A stretch of DNA of 12,037 bases from an uncultured Coprococcus sp. (GTDB taxonomy: Bacteria > Bacillota > Clostridia > Lachnospirales > Lachnospiraceae), in contig URJU01000052.1 in NCBI GenBank assembly GCA_900548315.1, forward strand, positions 1 to 12,037. Direction: 5' to 3'. The stretch's first letter is position 1. Every line of letters begins with the position of its first letter. The position numbers were made by a program, and so were the translations under genes. Shown piece by piece: positions 4,361-11,250 of the stretch. The notes under the pieces are model-generated. The model was not told the origin of the DNA. It ran no database searches and was given only the letters and a program-made list of their open reading frames with translations.

Positions 4361-5458
4361 ATGAAATTAGGAATCGTAGGACTCCCAAACGTGGGAAAGA
4401 GTACACTTTTCAATTCACTTACAAAGGCAGGAGCGGAATCAGCTAACTATCCGTTCTGTACAATAGATCCAAACGTAGGTATCGTTGCGGTACCGGACGA
4501 GAGACTGGACAAGCTCACAGAGATGTATAACTCTGCAAAGACAACACCTGCTGTTATAGAATTTGTAGATATCGCTGGTCTTGTAAAGGGCGCGTCAAAG
4601 GGTGAAGGACTTGGCAATCAGTTCCTTGCAAATATCAGAGAGGTTGATGCCATCGTTCACGTTGTAAGATGCTTTGAGGATACGAATGTCATCCATGTTG
4701 ACGGTTCTGTAGATCCGATCAGAGATATCGAGACCATCAATCTGGAGCTGATCTTCTCAGATATAGAGGTGCTTGACAGAAGGATCGCCAAGACGATCAG
4801 AGGCGCAAGAAATGATAAGATGCTGGCAAAGGAACTTGACTTCCAGCAGAGAATCAAGGCTCACCTTGAGGATGGCAAGCTTGCAAAGACCATCGAGGTC
4901 ACAGATGAGGACGAGCAGGCATGGATAGAGGAGTACAACCTTCTCACATGGAAGCCTGTAATATTTGCAGCAAATGTAGGCGAGGATGATATTGCAGATG
5001 ACGGCGCATCAAATGAAAATGTACAGAAGGTAAAGGAATACGCAAAGGACTTCGATGCAGAGGTGTTTGTAGTATGTGCACAGATAGAGCAGGAACTTGC
5101 AGAGCTTGACGATGAGGAGAAGAAGATGTTCCTCGAGGATCTCGGAGTTAAGGAGTCTGGTCTTGACAAGCTTATCAAGGCAAGTTACTCACTTCTCGGT
5201 CTTATCAGTTATCTGACAGCCGGAGAGACGGAGTCAAGGGCATGGACCATCAAGAAGGGAACCAAGGCACCTGGAGCAGCCGGAAAGATCCACTCAGATT
5301 TCGAGAGAGGATTTATCAAGGCTGAGGTTGTAAGCTACAAGGATCTCATGGACTGCGGAAGCATGCTTGCTGCAAAGGAGAAGGGCCTTGTGAGACAGGA
5401 AGGCAAGGAATATGTGGTTGAGGATGGAGATGTGATTCTCTTCAAGTTTAATGTATAG
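4361..5458 (+). CDS. ychF: YchF/OLA1 family redox-regulated P-loop ATPase
   Basis: The 365-residue product is the universally conserved YchF, an Obg-related P-loop NTPase of the cytoplasm that prefers ATP and binds ribosomes. The Walker A motif GLPNVGKST is at residues 7-15, switch II DIAGLVKGASKGEGLGNQFL at 70-89, and the position of the G4 motif reads NVGE (205-208) instead of NKxD, the hallmark that explains ATP preference. A helical coiled-coil domain (about 130-195) and a C-terminal TGS domain (about 280-363, ending GDVILFKFNV) complete the normal architecture and length. ATG 4361 follows AAAGGA at 4344-4349. lgt starts 44 bases downstream with no terminator between, so the two are probably co-transcribed from the promoter near 4209. 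Confidence 0.98.
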   Translation: MKLGIVGLPNVGKSTLFNSLTKAGAESANYPFCTIDPNVGIVAVPDERLDKLTEMYNSAKTTPAVIEFVDIAGLVKGASKGEGLGNQFLANIREVDAIVHVVRCFEDTNVIHVDGSVDPIRDIETINLELIFSDIEVLDRRIAKTIRGARNDKMLAKELDFQQRIKAHLEDGKLAKTIEVTDEDEQAWIEEYNLLTWKPVIFAANVGEDDIADDGASNENVQKVKEYAKDFDAEVFVVCAQIEQELAELDDEEKKMFLEDLGVKESGLDKLIKASYSLLGLISYLTAGETESRAWTIKKGTKAPGAAGKIHSDFERGFIKAEVVSYKDLMDCGSMLAAKEKGLVRQEGKEYVVEDGDVILFKFNV

Positions 5459-5502
5459 AGAAGTCATGTGGTTACATACGGAATAAAGGAGGATGTAATG
5501 AT

Positions 5503-6591
5503 ATGACTCAGATATCAGAATATTTTAGAAATATATTTTTCCCTAATCTGGGAATTACTCTTAGAAACATAGGCGACCATATCAGTATAGGCAGCTTTGA
5601 GATAAGATTCTACGGGATCATCATCATGATAGGTTTCCTGCTGGCGTATGTGCTTGTCACGAAAGAGGCGAAGAGAACAGGGCAGAATCCGGAGATGTAT
5701 CTGGATTTCATATTGATACTCATAATCCCGGCGATACTTGGCGCAAGACTTTACTATATATTGTTCAGGCTTGACCAATATATTGTGAAGGGTGATGTGG
5801 GGGCAACCATCAAGGCGATGCTCAACATTCGAGGTGGAGGTCTTGCCATATACGGAGGAATTATAGCCGGAATCATCACGGCTATCATCTTCTGTAAAGT
5901 GAAAAAAGTTAATTTTGTTCTCATGGCTGATACAGCCACGTTTGGAATACTTATCGGACAGATACTTGGAAGATTTGGAAACTTCTTCAACAGAGAAGCA
6001 TTTGGCGCGTATACGAACAGCAAGATGGCCATGGCGATCCCGCTTGATTATTACAGATCAGAAGGAAATCTTGACTATCTGGAGAGAACCGGAGTTATAA
6101 CCCAGAAGATGCTTGACAATGTGGTGAATATAGACGGTATGGATTGCATCACAGTTCACCCTACATTCCTGTACGAGTCTCTGTGGAATCTGATGCTGCT
6201 TGTGTTCTTATTTATATATAGAAAGCACAAGAAATTCAAAGGAGAGTTTGCGCTTATATATGTGGGAGGTTATGGCCTTGGAAGGTTTATCATAGAGGGA
6301 CTCAGAAGTGATTCTCTGATGATAGGCAGCACAGGAATTAAAGTATCTCAGGCGCTTGCACTTGTCTGTTTCATAGCGGCGATTATCCTGCTTGTCATAA
6401 ACTATGTAAAGTGTGCAAAGAAGGGCTGGCCTGCAGTGGAGATGAGTGGAGCTGGGAGTCAGCCGGTGGAGACTGGTGGTGCCAAGAAACAGTCGGTGGA
6501 GGACAGTGGAGCTGAGAGTCAGTCGGTGGAGACTGGTGGAGCAGAAAAACCGGAAACCCACGAAAAAAGCGGAGAAAACAAGAAAAAATAA
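5503..6591 (+). CDS. lgt: Prolipoprotein diacylglyceryl transferase
   Basis: The 362-residue membrane enzyme transfers a diacylglyceryl group from phosphatidylglycerol to the lipobox cysteine of prolipoproteins, the first step of lipoprotein maturation. Seven or so membrane segments are visible. Family motifs are FYGIIIMIGFLLAY (about 37-50), the GGGLAIYGG loop (111-119), the signature GRFGNFFNREAFG (156-168), HPTFLYES (219-226) and RFIIEGLRSDSL (261-272, with the conserved Arg). ATG 5503 is preceded by AAAGGAGG (5485-5492). The enzyme core ends near residue 308. The remaining 54 residues are a hydrophilic tail with four 10-residue repeats and a Lys-rich end, unusual for Lgt. A strong terminator follows at 6629. 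The Gly/Glu-rich tail is probably a loop or anchor outside the catalytic core; its function is unknown. Confidence 0.97.
   Translation: MTQISEYFRNIFFPNLGITLRNIGDHISIGSFEIRFYGIIIMIGFLLAYVLVTKEAKRTGQNPEMYLDFILILIIPAILGARLYYILFRLDQYIVKGDVGATIKAMLNIRGGGLAIYGGIIAGIITAIIFCKVKKVNFVLMADTATFGILIGQILGRFGNFFNREAFGAYTNSKMAMAIPLDYYRSEGNLDYLERTGVITQKMLDNVVNIDGMDCITVHPTFLYESLWNLMLLVFLFIYRKHKKFKGEFALIYVGGYGLGRFIIEGLRSDSLMIGSTGIKVSQALALVCFIAAIILLVINYVKCAKKGWPAVEMSGAGSQPVETGGAKKQSVEDSGAESQSVETGGAEKPETHEKSGENKKK
6445..6564 (+). repeat. 60-bp tandem repeat encoding decapeptide repeats in the Lgt tail
   Basis: AGTGGAGCTGNGAGTCAG starts at 6445 and again at 6505, an exact 60-base period. Each 60-base unit splits into two related 30-base halves (shared GGTGGAG). 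The encoded units are SGAGSQPVET, GGAKKQSVED, SGAESQSVET and a degenerate GGAEKPETHE (Lgt residues 315-354). Such repeats can change copy number by slippage. Confidence 0.85.
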
Positions 6592-6628
6592 TAAATGGTA
6601 AAAAAAATGGGATTTGCCCCCACCAGTA

Positions 6629-6701
6629 AAAAGCCTGTAGGTTTAACATAAAAAAGTGTTGAATCTACAGGCTTTTTTGCGCTTTCAAGCGTAGTTTTTT
6701 T
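6629..6701 (+). terminator. Strong terminator after lgt, with a second small hairpin
   Basis: Positions 6629-6648 pair continuously with 6657-6676 (20 bp, two G-U pairs; outer arms AAAAGCCTGTAG and CTACAGGCTTTT) around an 8-base loop, followed by T-rich sequence. A second small hairpin, CGCT/AGCG (6680-6683, 6688-6691), leads into T7 at 6695-6701. This separates ychF-lgt from the dcw cluster. Confidence 0.9.
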
Positions 6702-6712
6702 GTATAACGGGG

Positions 6713-6741
6713 TTGCATTTTGAGGGGCAATAGTATAGAAT
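6713..6741 (+). promoter_or_regulatory. Promoter of the mraZ/dcw operon
   Basis: TTGCAT (6713-6718), a 17-base spacer and TAGAAT (6736-6741). The start would be near 6748, immediately within the array of MraZ-type boxes, with a leader of about 67 bases. Confidence 0.65.
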
Positions 6742-6787
6742 AGTGGTTACAAGTGGCGCCATAGTGAAACTGTGTGGTGAAAAGTGG
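6742..6787 (+). promoter_or_regulatory. Phased MraZ box array (operator)
   Basis: AGTGG or close variants recur at 6742, 6752, 6763 (AGTGA), 6773 (TGTGG) and 6783, spaced 10-11 bases, i.e. on one face of the helix. MraZ proteins bind short repeated boxes (TGGGN in E. coli, AAAGTGK in mollicutes) upstream of their own gene, and the last box here reads AAAGTGG. Autorepression of the dcw operon is therefore likely. Confidence 0.7.
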
Positions 6788-6814
6788 TGAAAGTAACGAG
6801 AGGAGGAGATCTGA

Positions 6815-7264
6815 ATGTCCAGATGCTTATCAGGTGAATATGAACATAAGCTTGATGCAAAAGGAAGACTGATCATGCCTCTCAAACTCCGCGCAGAGCT
6901 GGGCGAGTCATTTATGGTGACAAAGGGAATTGATAAATGTCTTTACGTGTACAGCATGGATGAGTGGGAACAGTTTGTTGAAAAACTGAACAAACTGCCT
7001 ATGACCAACAGAACGGCAAGAACATTTAAGAGACGTTTCCTTTCAGGTGCTGTCAAGTGCGAACCGGATGGACAGGGAAGAATCCTTCTCTCCCCTAAAC
7101 AGAGAGAGTACGCAGAGATTGATAAGGATGTTGTTATCATCGGTAATGGTGAGAAGGCTGAGATCTGGAGCAAGGTTAACTGGGAAGGCGACGAGAACAT
7201 TACTGATGACGAGAGCATGGCAGAGCTTGCAGACAAGCTTGATGAGCTTGATTTTAGTTTTTAA
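6815..7264 (+). CDS. mraZ: Transcriptional regulator MraZ
   Basis: The 149-residue product is the first gene of the division and cell wall cluster. It has two SpoVT-AbrB swapped-hairpin domains. The first has YEHKLDAKGRLIMP (about 9-22) and the second has CEPDGQGRILLSP (about 82-94); the DxKGR/DGQGR motifs are the DNA-binding signature. The usual MraZ length is about 140-150. ATG 6815 follows AGGAGGAG at 6801-6808. MraZ forms ring oligomers that bind repeated boxes, and the phased array just upstream fits this. rsmH starts 20 bases after the stop. The last 25 residues are acidic. Confidence 0.97.
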   Translation: MSRCLSGEYEHKLDAKGRLIMPLKLRAELGESFMVTKGIDKCLYVYSMDEWEQFVEKLNKLPMTNRTARTFKRRFLSGAVKCEPDGQGRILLSPKQREYAEIDKDVVIIGNGEKAEIWSKVNWEGDENITDDESMAELADKLDELDFSF

Positions 7265-7284
7265 GAGAAGAATGGTAGTTGAGT

Positions 7285-8220
7285 ATGGAATTTGCACACA
7301 AGTCGGTCTTGCTTGAGGAGACCATAGATAATCTGAATATAAAGCCTGATGGCATTTATGTGGATGGCACGTTGGGAGGTGCCGGACACTCAGAGCAGAT
7401 CGTCAAAAGACTTGGAGAAGGGGGCAGGCTTATAGGCATCGATCAGGACGAGGATGCCATAGCTGCTGCAACTAAGCGGCTGGAACCTTACGGAGACAAA
7501 GTGACTATAGTGAGGGACAACTATCAGAATTTCAGAAGAATTTTGGACGAACTGGACATAAAGAAGGTGGACGGGATACTCCTTGATCTGGGAGTTTCCT
7601 CATATCAGCTCGATAATGCGGATAGAGGATTCACATATCGAGTTGATGCTCCACTGGATATGAGGATGGATAACCGTCAGGCAAAGACGGCGAAAAACAT
7701 TGTCAATGAGTATTCAGAGACAGAGCTTTTTAGGATACTCAAGGATTACGGTGAGGAGAGATATGCGAAGAGTATTGCGTATCACATTTGCAAGTACCGG
7801 GAGAAGAAGGAGATAGAGACTACGGAGGAGCTCAATGACATAATCCGTGGCTCCATTCCGGCAAAGGCGAGAAATGGTCAGGGACATCCGTCAAAACAGA
7901 CATTTCAGGCTATAAGGATAGAACTAAACAGAGAGCTTGATGTCTTGAGGGATTCTATAGATGGCATGATAGCCAGTCTTAATCCAGGTGGAAGATTATG
8001 CATAATCACGTTCCACTCCCTTGAGGACAGGATAGTGAAACTTGCATTTAGAAAAAATGAAAATCCATGTATATGTCCACCGAATTTTCCGGTGTGTACA
8101 TGTGGCAGAAAACCACTCGGCAGGGTTATAACGAGAAAACCGATCATACCGGGTGAGAGGGAGCTTACAGAGAATTCAAGATCAAAAAGCTCAAAACTCA
8201 GGGTGTTTGAGGCTGTTTGA
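7285..8220 (+). CDS. rsmH: 16S rRNA (cytosine(1402)-N(4))-methyltransferase
   Basis: The 311-residue enzyme (formerly MraW) uses S-adenosylmethionine to methylate N4 of C1402 in the 16S rRNA decoding centre. The SAM-binding motif DGTLGGAGHS is at 27-36, DQDEDAI at 53-59, DGILLDLGVSSYQLDNADRGF at 96-116 and ITFHSLEDRIVK at 241-252. The Cys-rich segment CICPPNFPVCTCGRKPLGRV (262-281) is typical. I chose ATG 7285 because it gives the usual start, MEFAHKSVLL. A TTG at 7279, two codons earlier, is closer to the weak purine-rich site GAGAAG (7265-7270), so the start is uncertain by two residues. It lies between mraZ and ftsL, the normal dcw order. Confidence 0.97.
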   Translation: MEFAHKSVLLEETIDNLNIKPDGIYVDGTLGGAGHSEQIVKRLGEGGRLIGIDQDEDAIAAATKRLEPYGDKVTIVRDNYQNFRRILDELDIKKVDGILLDLGVSSYQLDNADRGFTYRVDAPLDMRMDNRQAKTAKNIVNEYSETELFRILKDYGEERYAKSIAYHICKYREKKEIETTEELNDIIRGSIPAKARNGQGHPSKQTFQAIRIELNRELDVLRDSIDGMIASLNPGGRLCIITFHSLEDRIVKLAFRKNENPCICPPNFPVCTCGRKPLGRVITRKPIIPGERELTENSRSKSSKLRVFEAV

Positions 8221-8248
8221 TATATATAAATGAAAGAGGCGATTATTG

Positions 8249-8779
8249 ATGGCAGATAGAAGACATTATAATGTAAAGGGTTCTGCAGGAAAATTGAATG
8301 AATCAAATAGAACAGGACGCAGAGCGTACAGAGGAGAGTATGTGGACGGTTCGGCGGCACCGGCAATTGCACCACAGCCAGCCAGAAGATCTCATTTGAC
8401 TGAGAATGACAGGAGAAACAAGGCAGCTCGTGAGGCAGAGAGAAGGGCGGCTACGAATGCACAGATAAGGTACACCGCAGGGATGGTTGCCGCAATAGTT
8501 GTGGCGGTTGCGCTTTGTTGTTATCTTCTCAAGCTTATCTCTGATGTAAGGGTTGCCAAGAATACAGTGGCAAACCTTAAGGAGCAGGTGGCAGCCCAGC
8601 TTGATGAGAACACAGGATACAGTGCTGGTCTGGATTCTATGGTCGACTTGAGTGAGATATATGAGATTGCAACAGAAAAGCTCGGCATGGTATATTCACA
8701 GCCGGGACAAACTTTATACTATTCGCAGAATAGTGATGATTATGTAATACAGTACAAGGATGTCCCTGAGGTCAAGTAA
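8249..8779 (+). CDS. ftsL: Cell division protein FtsL
   Basis: The 176-residue product fits FtsL by position between rsmH and a class B PBP, and by topology. A basic cytoplasmic N-terminus of about 75 residues (rich in Arg, Ala and Asn) precedes one membrane helix (about 77-97, AGMVAAIVVAVALCCYLLKLI). A short outer coiled coil follows (VAKNTVANLKEQVAAQLDE), then the FtsL-like end LSEIYEIATEKLGMVYSQPGQ (about 134-154). FtsL pairs with DivIC/FtsB and activates the FtsW/FtsI septal synthase. ATG 8249 follows AAGAGG (8234-8239); the TTG codon just before it is not needed. The sequence is poorly conserved, so the call leans on context. The stop codon lies in the loop of a terminator hairpin. Confidence 0.85.
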   Translation: MADRRHYNVKGSAGKLNESNRTGRRAYRGEYVDGSAAPAIAPQPARRSHLTENDRRNKAAREAERRAATNAQIRYTAGMVAAIVVAVALCCYLLKLISDVRVAKNTVANLKEQVAAQLDENTGYSAGLDSMVDLSEIYEIATEKLGMVYSQPGQTLYYSQNSDDYVIQYKDVPEVK

Positions 8780-8798
8780 ACCTCAGGGATAATTTTTT
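8763..8798 (+). terminator. Intrinsic terminator overlapping the ftsL stop codon
   Basis: TCCCTGAGG (8763-8771) and CCTCAGGGA (8781-8789) form a perfect 9-bp stem; the 9-base loop contains the ftsL TAA (8777-8779). A run of six T follows at 8793-8798, three bases after the stem. The next gene starts 22 bases later with no promoter in between, so this probably works as a partial terminator or an attenuator whose folding depends on ribosomes finishing ftsL. Confidence 0.8.
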
Positions 8799-8820
8799 GA
8801 GAAAGAGGTGGTAAGGTCAG

Positions 8821-11139
8821 ATGTCAGCAAGATCGAGATCATTTTTGGAAGGAATGAGAAAAAAGAGCAGGTGGGCGGTTGTTGTGATAATCATCGCCAT
8901 GATCATATTTACAATACGTGTTTTGCAGATAAACATAAAAAATGGAAAAGAATATTCGGAGGCTGTAGTACTGCAGGAAAATTATGAATCTTCAACCATT
9001 CCGTATGAGAGAGGTGAGATACTAGACAGAAATGGCAATGTACTGGCAAACAGTGAAAAAACTTACAGTATGATAATAGAACCAAATAATATAAGGCTAA
9101 AGCCGGAATACCAGTCGGCGACAAGGGCCGCTATATTGAAATTCTTTGATATATCGGAGTCGGAACTTGACGAGAAATTGGCTATAGAGGGAGATTACGG
9201 ATATTATCAGAATATAATCCAGGATCTTACTTATGACAAGGTCAGGGAATTTGAGAATTACTGCAAGTCTGATGAGGGAGATAACGTTGTAGGAGTATAT
9301 TTTGAGACGAAATACAAGAGAAACTATCCAAATGGTACTTTGGCATGTCACTTGCTCGGATACACGGTTGATGGAAATGTCGGACAGTATGGAATAGAAG
9401 GATATTACAATGATGAGCTGAACGGAGTTGACGGTAAATCATACAGTTATATGACAGGCAGTGACGGACTTGATTCAGAGACAGTGCCTGCTCAGAATGG
9501 TGAGACAGTGGTTTCTACCATTGATATGAATATCCAAAAGATAATAGAGGATAACATATCCGAGTACATGCAGAATACCGGTGCAAAGCAGATAGGTATA
9601 ATAGCAATGGATCCAAACAACGGAGAGGTGCTTGGAATGGCAAGCTCAAGAGTTTATGATCCAAATGATGCGTCAAATCTGGAGGCACTCAAAAATCAGA
9701 TAGTTCCTATAGCACAGGAAGTGGAAGTTGATGGAGCAGACGAGGCCGCTGACAGTCTCATATCAGTAGAGAAATCCACAGAGAAATCCACAGAAGGTGT
9801 ATATCTGGATGATTCGGAGAATAAGAAGAAAGCAGAGAAGGCGGCGGAGAAGGCAGCCGAGGCGACAACTGCGACTACGGAAAAAGACGATCAGACAGAG
9901 GATGCTGACACCACGGAGACAACAGAGGAAAAGAAGAATGTGAAGACCGAAGAGGTGGATTATGATTTCTCAGCCATGACCGAAGAGGAGTTTAAGGACA
10001 CCATAAGTCATTTTACAAAGGAACAGAAGAGCGAGGCCCTCAATTATCTCTGGCAGAATTATTGTATAAGCGATGCTATTGAGCCTGGTTCAACATACAA
10101 GGCACTTACGATAGCCGGAGCCATGGAGGACAATGTGATCTCTGACGGTGATGAATTCTATTGTGATGGATCGCAGACCCCAGTGGAAGGTGAGTCGCCG
10201 GTTTACTGCAGTTACAGAGCGGGCCATGGAACGGTGGATGTTAAGAGAGCACTTGCGGTATCGTGCAACGATGCGCTCATGCAGATAGCCGAAAAGGAAG
10301 GCCCTGAGACATTTGACAAATATCAGGAGATATTTAATATAGGATCTAAGACAGGAATAGACCTTCAGGGTGAGACAACGGGTATTAAGTACAGCGCAAA
10401 GTATCTTCACCCGATGGAGCTTGCAACATCCTCATTTGGACAGGGTGTTACAACATCAATGATACAGATGGCGGCTAGTTTTTGTTCGGTTATAAACGGC
10501 GGAAACTATTACGTTCCACATGTGGTGAAGAGACTTCTAGATGATGATGGAAATGTTGTACAGGATATAGAGCCTGTGCTTGTGAGAAAGACTATATCAA
10601 AGGGGGTTTCAGACTACCTAAGAACATATCTTCAGGCAGTTGTTGAAGAAGGAACTGGATATGCGGCAGGAATAGAGGGATACACCATCGGTGGTAAGAC
10701 AGGTACTGCGGAGAAACTTCCGCGAGGAAATGGAAAGTACGTATTGTCATTTATAGGATTCACACCGGTTGAAAATCCGCAGATAATGTTGTATGTAGTA
10801 GTAGATGAACCGAATCTTGAGGATCAGGAAGGATCAGGAGCCGGAGCTAAGCTTTTTAATCAGGTTATGTCTGACTTGCTCCCGTATCTCAATGTGTATG
10901 CCACCAATTCAGAAGATGTAGCATATGATGGAACAGAGGAGCCTTTGACATCGACAATAGATGAGGATGCGACAGCAGAGGATACTTCAGTGGACGACGC
11001 TGAGACGATAGATGAAACAGATGACAGTTATACGGATGATACATCGGATGGTGATGTGACGGATGACTCTTATGTTGACGATACATCCGGGGATGAATCT
11101 TATCCGGATGATGGAACAGATTACTCTGGCGAAGAGTGA
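8821..11139 (+). CDS. ftsI: Class B penicillin-binding protein (FtsI/PBP2B type) with central insertion and acidic tail
   Basis: The 772-residue transpeptidase cross-links peptidoglycan, probably at the septum. It has a membrane helix at about 18-36 and a PBP dimerisation domain (about 50-225, with IPYERGEILDRNGNVLA at 60-76). The transpeptidase domain begins near QIGIIAMDPNNGEVLGMAS (257-275). Active-site motifs are STYK (424-427), SCN (481-483) and KTGT (626-629). Between the first transpeptidase strand and the STYK motif lie about 115 extra residues (283-400), rich in Glu, Lys, Thr and Ala. After about 695 comes a highly acidic Asp/Ser/Thr/Tyr tail without PASTA domains. ATG 8821 follows AGAGGTGG (8804-8811). 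The place after ftsL argues for FtsI; SpoVD is the main alternative, since Firmicutes carry both here. The upstream terminator may limit its expression. Confidence 0.93.
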   Translation: MSARSRSFLEGMRKKSRWAVVVIIIAMIIFTIRVLQINIKNGKEYSEAVVLQENYESSTIPYERGEILDRNGNVLANSEKTYSMIIEPNNIRLKPEYQSATRAAILKFFDISESELDEKLAIEGDYGYYQNIIQDLTYDKVREFENYCKSDEGDNVVGVYFETKYKRNYPNGTLACHLLGYTVDGNVGQYGIEGYYNDELNGVDGKSYSYMTGSDGLDSETVPAQNGETVVSTIDMNIQKIIEDNISEYMQNTGAKQIGIIAMDPNNGEVLGMASSRVYDPNDASNLEALKNQIVPIAQEVEVDGADEAADSLISVEKSTEKSTEGVYLDDSENKKKAEKAAEKAAEATTATTEKDDQTEDADTTETTEEKKNVKTEEVDYDFSAMTEEEFKDTISHFTKEQKSEALNYLWQNYCISDAIEPGSTYKALTIAGAMEDNVISDGDEFYCDGSQTPVEGESPVYCSYRAGHGTVDVKRALAVSCNDALMQIAEKEGPETFDKYQEIFNIGSKTGIDLQGETTGIKYSAKYLHPMELATSSFGQGVTTSMIQMAASFCSVINGGNYYVPHVVKRLLDDDGNVVQDIEPVLVRKTISKGVSDYLRTYLQAVVEEGTGYAAGIEGYTIGGKTGTAEKLPRGNGKYVLSFIGFTPVENPQIMLYVVVDEPNLEDQEGSGAGAKLFNQVMSDLLPYLNVYATNSEDVAYDGTEEPLTSTIDEDATAEDTSVDDAETIDETDDSYTDDTSDGDVTDDSYVDDTSGDESYPDDGTDYSGEE

Positions 11140-11146
11140 GAAGATA

Positions 11147-11195
11147 AAAACAGTCTATGGGTATATGTGATTAATATATCTGTGGGCTGTTTTTT
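11147..11195 (+). terminator. Terminator between the two PBP genes
   Basis: Positions 11147-11166 pair with 11174-11193 over 20 positions (five G-U pairs) around a 7-base loop, with T6 at 11190-11195. The many wobble pairs mean it is strong only as plus-strand RNA, which fits the direction of the genes. Confidence 0.75.
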
Positions 11196-11198
11196 ACT

Positions 11199-11227
11199 TT
11201 GAGGAATAGAACGCTTTGGGGTGTAAT
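11199..11227 (+). promoter_or_regulatory. Candidate promoter of the second PBP gene
   Basis: TTGAGG (11199-11204), a 17-base spacer and TGTAAT (11222-11227). Each hexamer has two mismatches, but the terminator just upstream makes a separate promoter likely. A sporulation sigma factor cannot be excluded if this gene is spoVD. Confidence 0.4.
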
Positions 11228-11250
11228 ACTATAGTAAAAAAATATAGGTT

